Assembly (NCBI GenBank): GCA_016776875.1
Contig: JADHSN010000006.1
Span: 1 to 34,067 of the forward strand
Source of the DNA: Gammaproteobacteria bacterium
Lineage (GTDB): Bacteria; Pseudomonadota; Gammaproteobacteria; Arenicellales; UBA868
Reading direction: 5' to 3'
DNA: 34,067 nucleotides
In this document: piece by piece, positions 26,132-34,067 of the stretch
Layout: every line of letters starts with the position of its first letter
Numbering within the stretch: the first letter of the stretch is position 1
Notes under the pieces: model-generated
Database searches by the model: none
What the model was told of the DNA's origin: nothing
What the model saw: only the letters and a program-made list of their open reading frames with translations
Made by a program: the position numbers and the translations under genes

Positions 26132-26659
26132 CTACTTTTTCTTCGCCTGCTTGCGCACAACGTATTCACCAGCGTAGCGAATACCTTTTCCTTTATAAGG
26201 CTCAGGTGGTCTGAACGCTCGGATCTCCGCCGCGGCCTGCCCCACCCTTTGCTTGTCAGCCCCTTTCAGTACGATTTCGGTCTGGGTAGGCGTCTCCACC
26301 GCGACACCATCGGGCATTTGATAAACGACGGGATGGGAAAAGCCTAAACTGAGGTTTAATTTTTGCCCTTGAGCCTGGGCCCGGTAACCCACACCGACAA
26401 TCTCGAGCTTTCGCTCGAACCCGTCGGTTACGCCGGATACCATGTTAGAAATAAGCGCACGGAAGGTACCCGCCATGGCCCAGCTATCGTTCGAGTGAGG
26501 CGCGACTTTTAAAACGCCGTCTAACTGCTCTACCTTAACGTCCGGATGGAGATCTAAAGATAGCTCCCCTTTCGGCCCTTTAACGCTAACAGCGGTAGGT
26601 GCAACCTTCGCTTCCACACCCGTGGGTAGAGAGATTGGATTTTTAGCAACTCGTGACAT
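26132..26659 (-). CDS. rplF: 50S ribosomal protein L6
   Basis: 175 residues (E. coli 177). [39 protein letters not shown] and the C-terminal [20 protein letters not shown] are diagnostic. Binds helix 97 and lies close to the sarcin-ricin loop. 27 bases after rpsH. Confidence 0.98.
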   Translation of the reverse strand: MSRVAKNPISLPTGVEAKVAPTAVSVKGPKGELSLDLHPDVKVEQLDGVLKVAPHSNDSWAMAGTFRALISNMVSGVTDGFERKLEIVGVGYRAQAQGQKLNLSLGFSHPVVYQMPDGVAVETPTQTEIVLKGADKQRVGQAAAEIRAFRPPEPYKGKGIRYAGEYVVRKQAKKK

Positions 26660-26686
26660 TCAACACTCCAGTGTAGATTGCGCCAA

Positions 26687-27082
26687 CTAAAAGACGCGAC
26701 AAATTACTTCGCCGCCAACACCCGCCGATCGGGCATCCTTGTCTGTCAAAAGACCTTTCGAAGTCGATACCATTACGACCCCCAGGCCACCACGGACACG
26801 CGGCATATCATCAACATTGCAATAGACCCGCCTTCCTGGCCGACTCACCCGCTCGATCATTTCGATTGCGCTGTCGCCTTCCGCGTACCGCAGAGTAAGG
26901 TTCAATAACTTCTTCGCCCCGTCCCCTTCAACTTTGGCATCGCTGATATAGCCTTCTTTTTTCAAAAGCTCAGCAATTGAAACTTTTAAATTAGACGCCG
27001 GCATAGAGACCGTTTGCTTCCTCGCAGCCAACGCGTTGCGGATGCGAGTCAGCATATCGGCAATAGGATCGGACATACTCAT
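26687..27082 (-). CDS. rpsH: 30S ribosomal protein S8
   Basis: 131 residues (E. coli 130). [17 protein letters not shown] and the C-terminal [14 protein letters not shown] and GGEVICRVF are diagnostic. In enterics it is also the translational repressor of the spc operon, acting near the rplE start. Confidence 0.98.
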   Translation of the reverse strand: MSMSDPIADMLTRIRNALAARKQTVSMPASNLKVSIAELLKKEGYISDAKVEGDGAKKLLNLTLRYAEGDSAIEMIERVSRPGRRVYCNVDDMPRVRGGLGVVMVSTSKGLLTDKDARSAGVGGEVICRVF

Positions 27083-27137
27083 GGGAATACCTTTTTTCTA
27101 GAAATTTTTTCTTTACTTAATGTCAGGGCCAAACCCG

Positions 27138-27443
27138 CTACCAACTGGCTTTCACAACCCCGGGCGCTTCGCCTCGCATGACGACTTCACGTAACGCGTT
27201 TCGCGCAAGACCAAAGCGCCTGAAATAGCCTCGTGGCCGGCCCGTCAGTGCACACCGATTACGTTGGCGCGTCTTAGAAGAATCACGCGGTAACTTTTGA
27301 AGCTCAATCATCGCTTCCCAACGATCATCATATGACAGCGACTCATCAGTCACTCTTTGTCTAATTGCTGCACGTTGGGCGCCATACTGAGCCGCCAGTT
27401 TTTTCCGTTTCACTTCCCGAGCAATCATTGATTTTTTTGCCAT
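27138..27443 (-). CDS. rpsN: 30S ribosomal protein S14 (zinc-free form)
   Basis: 101 residues. Long gammaproteobacterial S14 with MAKKSMIAREVKRKKLA and CALTGRPRGYFRRFGLAR. It has only one cysteine, so it is the zinc-independent (C-) form, in contrast to the zinc-type L36 in the same cluster. 8 bases after rplE. Confidence 0.98.
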   Translation of the reverse strand: MAKKSMIAREVKRKKLAAQYGAQRAAIRQRVTDESLSYDDRWEAMIELQKLPRDSSKTRQRNRCALTGRPRGYFRRFGLARNALREVVMRGEAPGVVKASW

Positions 27444-27451
27444 GACAAATC

Positions 27452-27991
27452 CTATTTCTTAAGGGGGAAGTTAAATCCCCGAAGTAGCGCTTCACCTTCT
27501 TCGTTAGTCCGAGCGGTGGTGGTAATAGTCACATCAAGGCCCCGGAGCGTATCGACCTTATCGTAGTCAATTTCCGGAAAAACAATCTGCTCCTTGAATC
27601 CAACGCTGTAATTCCCACGGCCATCAAATGCTTTCGCTGACACGCCGCGGAAATCGCGGACCCGCGGAAAAGCAACGCCAATAAGGCGGTCTAAAAACTC
27701 ATACATTCGATCTCTTCGGAGCGTCACCTTGCAACCAATTGGCCACCCTTCTCGAATCTTGAACGCCGCGACCGACTTTCGCGCATTGGTGACAATCGGT
27801 TTTTGACCCGCGATCTTCGTCAGATCACCCACCGCGGCGTCCATTACTTTCTTGTCGGCTACGGCTTCCCCGACGCCCATGTTCAGCGTGATCTTCGATA
27901 TCTGTGGGACTTGCATTACGCTGGAGTAACTAAATTGCTCCATCAGCGCAGGCACGACGGTCTTTCGATAATGTTCTTGCAATCTCGACAT
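27452..27991 (-). CDS. rplE: 50S ribosomal protein L5
   Basis: 179 residues, as in E. coli. Seen: [38 protein letters not shown] and [16 protein letters not shown]. Binds 5S rRNA and contacts S13 in the B1b bridge. In enterics the S8 regulatory site overlaps this gene's start; not verified here. Confidence 0.98.
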   Translation of the reverse strand: MSRLQEHYRKTVVPALMEQFSYSSVMQVPQISKITLNMGVGEAVADKKVMDAAVGDLTKIAGQKPIVTNARKSVAAFKIREGWPIGCKVTLRRDRMYEFLDRLIGVAFPRVRDFRGVSAKAFDGRGNYSVGFKEQIVFPEIDYDKVDTLRGLDVTITTTARTNEEGEALLRGFNFPLKK

Positions 27992-28011
27992 ACTTTTCTA
28001 CCTATCAGTAA

Positions 28012-28332
28012 TCAACTTGCGTCGATCATTTCACCATCAGAGCGGAAGATCCTGACCTTCTGACCGTCCTCGAGCACCTTAAACCCCACTCGATCCGCCT
28101 TCTTACTGTTTGGGTTATACATACCGAGGTTAGAAATCCGGATTGGCGATTCCTTCTCGATGATGCCCCCGGTCTCTCCTTTGTTAGGATTGGGTTTGGT
28201 ATGCTTCTTGACGATATTGACGTTATCAACCAAAACTTTTTCGGTATCGATAACCCGAAGAATCGTTCCCCGCTTACCCTTGTCCCGACCCGCCCGGACA
28301 ATTACGTCATCACCTTTGCGATATTTTTTCAT
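28012..28332 (-). CDS. rplX: 50S ribosomal protein L24
   Basis: 106 residues (E. coli 104) from the ATG at 28332 ([20 protein letters not shown]), with AAGGA 7 bases upstream. The open frame runs to 28416, but that part overlaps rplN and lacks family similarity. KOW-domain protein that initiates 50S assembly. Confidence 0.97.
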   Translation of the reverse strand: MKKYRKGDDVIVRAGRDKGKRGTILRVIDTEKVLVDNVNIVKKHTKPNPNKGETGGIIEKESPIRISNLGMYNPNSKKADRVGFKVLEDGQKVRIFRSDGEMIDAS

Positions 28333-28342
28333 GGCTAATTCC

Positions 28343-28711
28343 TTAAAGAACCTCAGGGGCAAGCGAGATAATTCGCATAAACCGTTCTGATCGAAGTTCT
28401 CGCGTGACGGGGCCAAAAATTCGAGTCCCCACCGGCTGAAATTGGGCGTTCAAAAGAACGGCGGCGTTGCTATCAAAACGAATTCGAGATCCGTCCGTCC
28501 GGCGAACACCATGTTTTGTCCGAACCACCACTGCCTGATAAACATCACCTTTCTTCACCCGGCTGTTCGGAATGGCTTCTTTAATACTGACCTTGATGAT
28601 GTCTCCCACACCTGCATAACGGCGTTTCGATCCGCCCAGGACCTTAATACACTGAACCCTACGCGCCCCGCTGTTATCAGCAACACTGAGGTTACTTTGC
28701 ATTTGAATCAT
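28343..28711 (-). CDS. rplN: 50S ribosomal protein L14
   Basis: 122 residues. [20 protein letters not shown] and the C-terminal [19 protein letters not shown] are diagnostic. Forms intersubunit bridges and binds RsfS. The 50-base gap before it (from rpsQ) is where enterics place the spc promoter. Confidence 0.98.
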   Translation of the reverse strand: MIQMQSNLSVADNSGARRVQCIKVLGGSKRRYAGVGDIIKVSIKEAIPNSRVKKGDVYQAVVVRTKHGVRRTDGSRIRFDSNAAVLLNAQFQPVGTRIFGPVTRELRSERFMRIISLAPEVL

Positions 28712-28761
28712 TTTTCTCTACCAGATAGTTGGCGGTTTTGAATCTCTTCGGTCCACTACGG

Positions 28762-29058
28762 TTAAGCAGTTGCCGAAGAATCCTGCTCCGAACGTGAAAC
28801 CACTTTGACCAAGCGCCAACTTTTTAGCTTGGAAACCGGGCGGCATTCCTCAATGACAACTAAGTCGCCTGTTTTACATTGATTGTCAGCATCGTGCGCA
28901 TGAAGGCGAGTTGAGCGTCGAATATATTTTTTGTAGAGCGGATGCTTGAACTTGCGCTCCACCACTACCGTGATCGTCTTATCCATCTTTGCGCTCTCGA
29001 CACTACCCTGCAGGGTTCGTGCCCGAGACTGCTCCACGGATGTCTTGTTTTCGCTCAT
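28762..29058 (-). CDS. rpsQ: 30S ribosomal protein S17
   Basis: 98 residues, longer than E. coli S17 (84) by short polar extensions at both ends. The OB-fold core is clear: [20 protein letters not shown], then [13 protein letters not shown] and [18 protein letters not shown]. Its start shares one base with the rpmC stop. Confidence 0.97.
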   Translation of the reverse strand: MSENKTSVEQSRARTLQGSVESAKMDKTITVVVERKFKHPLYKKYIRRSTRLHAHDADNQCKTGDLVVIEECRPVSKLKSWRLVKVVSRSEQDSSATA

Positions 29059-29252
29059 TAGCCAGTCCTGCTGATTTCTGTCATTCGCGTTTTGATTCGA
29101 GCGATTTGGCGCCGAACCACCTTAAATCGTGAGGGATTGGCCAGTTGACCAGTGCCTCTTTGCATGCGCAGATTAAACTGCTCTTTACGCAACTCTAAAA
29201 GCTCTGTTTTGAGCTCTGGCGCACCCATATCTGAAACTTTTTTATCGGCCAT
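29058..29252 (-). CDS. rpmC: 50S ribosomal protein L29
   Basis: 64 residues (E. coli 63). Helical hairpin with [20 protein letters not shown] and [10 protein letters not shown]. Lies at the peptide exit and contributes to the trigger factor/SRP docking area. Overlaps rpsQ by one base. Confidence 0.97.
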   Translation of the reverse strand: MADKKVSDMGAPELKTELLELRKEQFNLRMQRGTGQLANPSRFKVVRRQIARIKTRMTEISRTG

Positions 29253-29263
29253 ATCGCTTAACC

Positions 29264-29677
29264 TTACGCCGCCTGACGCTTAACAAATGAGGTCGAAATA
29301 GGGAGTTTCGCGCCCGCAAGCCGAAATGCTTCTCGAGCTAACTCCTCTTCCACCCCTTGAATTTCATAAAGCATCGTTCCCGGCTGAACGAGAGCCACCC
29401 AAAATTCAGGATTACCCTTTCCTTTACCCATACGAACCTCAAGCGGCTTTTTTGATACCGGTTTATCCGGGAACACCCGAATCCAAACCCGTCCACCGCG
29501 TTTGACGTGCCGGTTGATCGCACGCCGGGCCGCTTCAATTTGCCGGGCAGTTAAACGCCCCCGGCCGGTACATTGAAGCCCAAATTCACCGAAGCTGACC
29601 TTACTTCCGCGGACGGCAAGTCCCCGGTTGCGGCCTTTTTGCTGCTTGCGAAACTTTGTTCTTTTTGGTTGAAGCAT
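29264..29677 (-). CDS. rplP: 50S ribosomal protein L16
   Basis: 137 residues (E. coli 136). [40 protein letters not shown] and [18 protein letters not shown] are diagnostic. The last region includes the Arg that is hydroxylated by YcfD/RoxA in enterics. Starts 12 bases after rpsC. Confidence 0.98.
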   Translation of the reverse strand: MLQPKRTKFRKQQKGRNRGLAVRGSKVSFGEFGLQCTGRGRLTARQIEAARRAINRHVKRGGRVWIRVFPDKPVSKKPLEVRMGKGKGNPEFWVALVQPGTMLYEIQGVEEELAREAFRLAGAKLPISTSFVKRQAA

Positions 29678-29689
29678 CTAACTGTAACC

Positions 29690-30373
29690 CTATACAGGAG
29701 TGGCGGCCTGAGCACCCTTGGGCGCTTCAATCTCAGAAGCCCCAGGCATGATCTCGCCTTTGAAAATCCATACCTTGACCCCAATAACGCCGTAGGTCGT
29801 GTGGGCCTCCGAAAAACCATAGTCCACATCTGCGCGGAGTGTGTGCAAGGGTACCCGCCCCTCCCGATACCACTCGGTTCGTGCAATCTCCGCGCCATTT
29901 AGCCTTCCAGAAATCATGATTTTGATCCCTTTGGCGCCGAGTCGCATTGTATTTTGCACGGCCCGTTTCATCGCGCGACGAAACATAATTCGTTTTTCTA
30001 ACTGCTGACAGACGTTCTCCGAAACCAAGTGGGCATCAAGCTCTGGCTTTCGAATTTCTTCGACCGCCACTTGGACCGGCACATTGTTGTTAAGCGCGAG
30101 AATTTCTTTCCGAAGTCTTTCGATATCCTCGCCTTTCTTTCCAATTACAATTCCAGGACGGCCCGTGTGGATCGTCACGTTAAGGGTTTCGCCCGCACGG
30201 ACTAATTCAATACGGCTCACGGCAGCGTTAGCAAGCCGTTTGCGCAGAAAAGAACGAATCCCCTGATCTGCAACCAGGTTTTTAGAATAAGTACTTCCGG
30301 TTGCGAACCATTTCGCATCCCAATCCCGAATGACGCCGAGACGAAATCCATTTGGATGTATTTTTTGGCCCAT
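29690..30373 (-). CDS. rpsC: 30S ribosomal protein S3
   Basis: 227 residues (E. coli 233). [20 protein letters not shown], the KH-domain [18 protein letters not shown] and the C-terminal [14 protein letters not shown] segment and ARTEWYREG segment are diagnostic. Part of the mRNA entry helicase site. 3 bases after rplV. Confidence 0.98.
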   Translation of the reverse strand: MGQKIHPNGFRLGVIRDWDAKWFATGSTYSKNLVADQGIRSFLRKRLANAAVSRIELVRAGETLNVTIHTGRPGIVIGKKGEDIERLRKEILALNNNVPVQVAVEEIRKPELDAHLVSENVCQQLEKRIMFRRAMKRAVQNTMRLGAKGIKIMISGRLNGAEIARTEWYREGRVPLHTLRADVDYGFSEAHTTYGVIGVKVWIFKGEIMPGASEIEAPKGAQAATPV

Positions 30374-30376
30374 TGA

Positions 30377-30724
30377 CTAGCGTCCTCTCGAGGCTGCGTC
30401 ACTCACACTTACGGTGATGTGACTGGTCGGTTTAATTAAGGGGGTTGCACGCCCTTTTGCGCGAGGCATCCAGCGCTTCATCACTGGGCCCTCGTCTACC
30501 AGGATCTGACTGACTTTTAACTCATCAATATCAGCGCCCTCGTTATGTTCAGCATTCGCAATCGCGGACTCGAGAACTTTGCGGATTAAACCGGCAGCTC
30601 TTCGAGGACTGAATTGCAACAACTCAAGCGCCTTGCCAACTGGCAGATTACGCACCTGATCTGCAACAAGCCGGCCTTTTTGAGGCGACAGGCGGACGAA
30701 TCGGGCGACGGCTTTCACTTCCAT
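30377..30724 (-). CDS. rplV: 50S ribosomal protein L22
   Basis: 115 residues (E. coli 110). [20 protein letters not shown] and the beta-hairpin [20 protein letters not shown] that lines the exit tunnel are clear. Macrolide-resistance positions lie in that hairpin; nothing unusual is visible. 44 bases after rpsS. Confidence 0.98.
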   Translation of the reverse strand: MEVKAVARFVRLSPQKGRLVADQVRNLPVGKALELLQFSPRRAAGLIRKVLESAIANAEHNEGADIDELKVSQILVDEGPVMKRWMPRAKGRATPLIKPTSHITVSVSDAASRGR

Positions 30725-30768
30725 TATCTATATCTCTTTGACGTTTTTTCGAGCAGGAACAATCTTGA

Positions 30769-31041
30769 TTACTTTGCTTTTCTATCAGCGATATGGCCAC
30801 GGAATGTTCGCGTTGCAGCGAATTCTCCAAGTTTATGACCCACCATATTTTCTGAAACCAATACCGGAACGTGCTGCCTGCCGTTATGTACCGCAATCGT
30901 GACGCCTACAAACTCGGGCAGGATCATTGATCGACGTGACCAAGTTTTGATTGGCTTACGATTTCCTTCTTCCTTGGCCTTAGACACTTTTGCCCAAAGA
31001 GAATGGTCAACGAAAGGGCCTTTTTTAACTGAACGGGGCAT
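30769..31041 (-). CDS. rpsS: 30S ribosomal protein S19
   Basis: 90 residues. [39 protein letters not shown] and [13 protein letters not shown] are diagnostic. Binds the 30S head with S13. 2 bases after rplB. Confidence 0.98.
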   Translation of the reverse strand: MPRSVKKGPFVDHSLWAKVSKAKEEGNRKPIKTWSRRSMILPEFVGVTIAVHNGRQHVPVLVSENMVGHKLGEFAATRTFRGHIADRKAK

Positions 31042-31043
31042 AC

Positions 31044-31868
31044 CTATTTCTTCCTTCTTCGAATAATCATCGAACTGGTTCGTTTGTTTTTACGGGTACG
31101 GAAACCCTTGGTTGGAACCCCTGTTGGGCTCACCGGATGACGCCCACCTGAGGTCCGCCCTTCGCCGCCACCGTGGGGGTGATCGACTGGATTCATCGCG
31201 ACGCCACGGACGGTGGGTCGAATTCCCCGCCAGCGCTTGGCACCGGCTTTCCCTAATTTCCGCAGAGAGTTTTCAGAATTACCGACTTCTCCGATAGTGG
31301 CTCGACACTCGGCGAGAATTTTCCGGGTTTCTCCCGATCGTAGGCGCATTAACGCATAAGCGCCCTCTCGCCCAAGGTACTGAACCGATGCGCCTGCGGA
31401 ACGCGCAATCTGAGCACCTTTCCCTGGCTTCATTTCGACGCAGTGCACCACCGTTCCGACTGGAATATTCTTGATCGGAAGCGTGTTACCGGTCCGAATT
31501 GGCGCATCCGCACCTGACGACACTGCGTCATTCACTTTCAGACCCTTCGGTGCAATGATGTACCGCCGCTCACCGTCTGCATAGAGCAGTAATGCAATAT
31601 GGGCGCTACGGTTAGGATCATATTCGAGTCGTTCAACGCGAGCAGGAATACTGTCTTTGCCTCTTTTGAAGTCAACCACTCGGTAGTGATGCTTATGACC
31701 CCCACCCCGATGTCGAACTGTAATCCGACCTGCACTATTCCGCCCATTACTCGCAGTTTTATGCTCGGTTAGCGAAGGTACAGAACGTCCTTTATAGAGG
31801 TCGGGTGAAACCACCCGCACCATTCCCCGACGGCCGGGAGACGTTGGTTTTTGTTTAACAACTGGCAT
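31044..31868 (-). CDS. rplB: 50S ribosomal protein L2
   Basis: 274 residues (E. coli 273). [20 protein letters not shown] and the C-terminal [20 protein letters not shown], with the conserved His close to the peptidyl transferase centre, are clear. A 73-base gap separates it from rplW. Confidence 0.98.
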   Translation of the reverse strand: MPVVKQKPTSPGRRGMVRVVSPDLYKGRSVPSLTEHKTASNGRNSAGRITVRHRGGGHKHHYRVVDFKRGKDSIPARVERLEYDPNRSAHIALLLYADGERRYIIAPKGLKVNDAVSSGADAPIRTGNTLPIKNIPVGTVVHCVEMKPGKGAQIARSAGASVQYLGREGAYALMRLRSGETRKILAECRATIGEVGNSENSLRKLGKAGAKRWRGIRPTVRGVAMNPVDHPHGGGEGRTSGGRHPVSPTGVPTKGFRTRKNKRTSSMIIRRRKK

Positions 31869-31941
31869 AACTCAGTATCCTGTGTCCTTACTTCTAAAAG
31901 ATGTTCTTTCAGTTAATGCGAAATCAACGAATTGATCGCGA

Positions 31942-32238
31942 TTAGGCGCCGCCCATAAAGTCGATGTCCTGACCCTCAGCGAGTCGAACATATGCTTTTT
32001 TCCAGTTTCGACGCTTGCCAGGGGTCTTGCCAAAACGTTTGACTTTTCCCCGAACGTTCATGACCTGCACGCCCTCTACTGCAACACTAAACTGTTTCTC
32101 AACCGCTTCTCGGATCTCATTTTTTGTGGCATCCGACAGAACCTCAAATACAACCTGATTGGACAAGTCTGCAGCGGAGGTACTTTTTTCGGAGATCACC
32201 GGAGAAAGAATAATTTGTTGAAGCCTTTCGGGATTCAT
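31942..32238 (-). CDS. rplW: 50S ribosomal protein L23
   Basis: 98 residues (E. coli 100). ILSPVISEKSTSAADLSNQV, then VEGVQVMNVRGKVKRFG and RRNWKKAYVRLAEGQDIDF. Main docking site of trigger factor and SRP. Overlaps the end of rplD by 4 bases. Confidence 0.98.
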   Translation of the reverse strand: MNPERLQQIILSPVISEKSTSAADLSNQVVFEVLSDATKNEIREAVEKQFSVAVEGVQVMNVRGKVKRFGKTPGKRRNWKKAYVRLAEGQDIDFMGGA

Positions 32239-32855
32239 TGCAACGTCTCCTCAATCTTGCGGACGGCCGCCTCAGTGAAAATCACGTGCTCACTGCCCAC
32301 CAGACTTACCGGGTCTATCTCGTTGGCATGAGTAACTTCAACGCCGATGATATTTCGGGCAGACAGCATTACGTTGGCGTCAAATTCAGATGTCACTAGC
32401 AAGGTTCGCCCTGATAAACCGAGACCCTTTAATGCTTCTGTCATTTTCGACGTCTTAGGCTGATCCAATTTAATATCATCACAAATTAGCACCCGATCTT
32501 GACGAACAAGCTCCGAGAGAATTGAGCGGACTGCGGCCCGGTACATTTTACGGTTCACTTTCTGCGCATAACTGCGGGTGGATGAAGGAAACGCCCGACC
32601 ACCCCCACGCCAGATCGGGCTCCGACTGGTGCCTGCTCGGGCGCGCCCGGTACCTTTCTGGCGCCACGGTTTTGCACCGCCGCCACTAACTGCAGACCGG
32701 TTTTTCTGGGCACTGGTACCTGCTCTGCCGCCGGCAAGATACGCACATACCACTTGATGAATCAGCGGCTCCTTATAGTCAGCACCGAACACGGTATCTG
32801 CTAGGCTAACGCTTCTATCGCTTGAGCCATCTAGTTTGACAACTGCGTGTTCCAC
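32235..32855 (-). CDS. rplD: 50S ribosomal protein L4
   Basis: 206 residues (E. coli 201). The tunnel loop KPWRQKGTGRARAGTSRSPI and the SVSLADTVFGADYKEPLIHQ N-terminus are diagnostic. In E. coli L4 also represses the S10 operon through the S10 leader; the short gap ahead of rpsJ here leaves little room for such a leader. Confidence 0.98.
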   Translation of the reverse strand: MEHAVVKLDGSSDRSVSLADTVFGADYKEPLIHQVVCAYLAGGRAGTSAQKNRSAVSGGGAKPWRQKGTGRARAGTSRSPIWRGGGRAFPSSTRSYAQKVNRKMYRAAVRSILSELVRQDRVLICDDIKLDQPKTSKMTEALKGLGLSGRTLLVTSEFDANVMLSARNIIGVEVTHANEIDPVSLVGSEHVIFTEAAVRKIEETLQ

Positions 32856-32899
32856 TTTAATTCTTCCTTTCTAATTAACTTCGATTCGAAAAATGCGAC

Positions 32900-33556
32900 T
32901 TACGCTTTTGACGAACTTGGCCCTTTAACTGATGGCTGTATGTAGAGATCGAACCCACGCGGACCCGGCACGGAGCCTCGAATCAAGACCAGATTTCGAT
33001 CTGAGTCCACTCGGACAATCTCTAAGTTCTGCTGTACCCGCGGGACATTTCCCATATGCCCCGCCATTTTCTTCCCTTTAAAGACGCGGCCTGGATCCTG
33101 GTTCTGACCGATCGATCCTGGCTTCCGGTGCGCTTTCGAGTTACCGTGGGTCGCTCGACCGCCGCCGAAATTATGGCGTCGCATAACCCCTGCGAAGCCA
33201 CGACCAATAGTGGTCCCTCTCACATCCACCTTCTGGCCCGCTTCGAAAATCTCGACAGTTACTTCTGCGCCCGGTTGATACTCCTCGGCGACCTCTGAAT
33301 CGACTCGCACTTCCCAAAGTTTTCGACCCGCTTCGGTGCCCGCTTTTGCAAAATGACCACGAGCTGCGCTGGTCACTCTTGTGGCACGGCGGACACCGGT
33401 TGTCATCTGCAGCGCAACATAACCATCCGTATTTTCTCGTTTGACCTGCGTCACCCGGTTTGGCTCAACTTGAACCACGGTCACGGGTGTTGACACCCCG
33501 TCTTCATTGAAAACACGGGTCATGCCGACCTTCTTACCCACTAGTCCTAATGACAT
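32900..33556 (-). CDS. rplC: 50S ribosomal protein L3
   Basis: 218 residues (E. coli 209). [20 protein letters not shown], the KGRGFAGVxKRxxF-like segment ([20 protein letters not shown]) and [20 protein letters not shown] are diagnostic. The last contains the Gln methylated by PrmB in enterics. Confidence 0.98.
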   Translation of the reverse strand: MSLGLVGKKVGMTRVFNEDGVSTPVTVVQVEPNRVTQVKRENTDGYVALQMTTGVRRATRVTSAARGHFAKAGTEAGRKLWEVRVDSEVAEEYQPGAEVTVEIFEAGQKVDVRGTTIGRGFAGVMRRHNFGGGRATHGNSKAHRKPGSIGQNQDPGRVFKGKKMAGHMGNVPRVQQNLEIVRVDSDRNLVLIRGSVPGPRGFDLYIQPSVKGPSSSKA

Positions 33557-33585
33557 TTTCTAATACTCCTGAAATCCGCCGGCAA

Positions 33586-33909
33586 TTAGCCCAACTTAAT
33601 CTCGACGTCAACGCCTGCTGCAAGATCCAGCTTCATGAGCGCGTCAACAGTCTTGTCGGTTGGTTCCACAATATCCATAATTCTTTTGTGTACCCGAATT
33701 TCAAGTTGATCTCGAGAATCCTTGTACTTGTGAGGTGAGCGGAGCAAATTAAATCGCTCTTTTCGGGTCGGTAACGGAATCGGTCCTTTAACGACAGCTC
33801 CTGTGCGACGCGCTGTATCCACAATTTCCAGCGCTGATCGATCAATCATCCGATGATCAAACGCCTTCAATCTAATGCGGATCTTTTGGTTACTGACGTT
33901 AACTGCCAT
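33586..33909 (-). CDS. rpsJ: 30S ribosomal protein S10
   Basis: 107 residues (E. coli 103). [20 protein letters not shown] and [19 protein letters not shown] are diagnostic. Also the NusE transcription antitermination factor. Follows tuf by 46 bases, so it is probably expressed with the upstream str/tuf unit. Confidence 0.98.
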   Translation of the reverse strand: MAVNVSNQKIRIRLKAFDHRMIDRSALEIVDTARRTGAVVKGPIPLPTRKERFNLLRSPHKYKDSRDQLEIRVHKRIMDIVEPTDKTVDALMKLDLAAGVDVEIKLG

Positions 33910-33955
33910 GTTTACCTTACCTTTATTGTTTTTCAGCTGCTACGCTTAAGTCGCC

Positions 33956-34067
33956 TTAAGCGATCACCTTCGATACGACACCTGCGCCGACGGTACGACC
34001 GCCCTCACGAATGGCGAAGCGCAAACCTTCTTCCATCGCGATAGGTGCAATCAGCGTGGTTTTCAGT
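33956..34067 (-). CDS. tuf: Elongation factor Tu, C-terminal end (partial)
   Basis: Only the last 36 codons and the stop are in the window. The reverse strand reads [19 protein letters not shown] followed by [13 protein letters not shown], the invariant EF-Tu C-terminus of domain 3. Its place directly ahead of rpsJ is canonical for the str-S10 junction. The rest lies beyond the right edge. Confidence 0.97.
   Translation of the reverse strand, partial: LKTTLIAPIAMEEGLRFAIREGGRTVGAGVVSKVIA

Noticed and set aside
31923-31936. ATCAA/TTGAT stem with a TTCG loop (minus strand) between rplB and rplW
   Set aside because: Only five base pairs, mostly A-T; likely chance despite the stable-type loop sequence.

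Overview
The window is chromosomal DNA from a gammaproteobacterium, probably free-living and aquatic or marine. The evidence is the gene order of the S10-spc-alpha ribosomal clusters, an alpha subunit of RNA polymerase whose C-terminal domain reads like that of Gammaproteobacteria, an E. coli-like LexA with a CTGT-N8-ACAG operator, and accessory genes (DmdC-like acyl-CoA dehydrogenase, several EamA transporters, a Tat-exported peptide-type binding protein) common in marine heterotrophs. I cannot place the genus. Genes are densely packed: no stretch over 300 bases lacks a gene, and I found no rRNA, tRNA, CRISPR array or insertion sequence.

Left part (1-9.6 kb): accessory metabolism and transport. 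A Tat-dependent family 5 solute-binding protein (runs off the left edge) and a LysR regulator lie on the minus strand. Divergent from LysR is a compact four-gene operon: a membrane diiron desaturase/hydroxylase, a PanB-fold protein without recognisable metal ligands, a Rieske ferredoxin and a class II aldolase. This is the best candidate for an undescribed pathway: redox modification of an unknown substrate followed by C-C bond chemistry, with LysR as the likely regulator. Three EamA-type exporters and a class I glutamine amidotransferase follow.

Middle part (9.6-20.1 kb): an SOS operon, lexA-imuA-imuB, with overlapping stop/start codons and a near-consensus LexA box, but no dnaE2 (imuC) next to it. 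Then come an AmgK-like sugar kinase, CsaA, a DmdC-like acyl-CoA dehydrogenase, a GFA-family zinc protein, a ureohydrolase (agmatinase family), a MOFRL-type glycerate 2-kinase, a PduO-type cobalamin adenosyltransferase and AmpD. AmpD and the AmgK-like kinase could both serve peptidoglycan recycling.

Right part (20.1-34.07 kb): the ribosomal supercluster on the minus strand. In transcription order: tuf (3' end only), rpsJ, rplC, rplD, rplW, rplB, rpsS, rplV, rpsC, rplP, rpmC, rpsQ, rplN, rplX, rplE, rpsN, rpsH, rplF, rplR, rpsE, rpmD, rplO, secY, rpmJ, rpsM, rpsK, rpsD, rpoA, rplQ. It is complete and in canonical order. rpmJ (37 codons) is easily overlooked because it is so short. ampD follows rplQ on the same strand.
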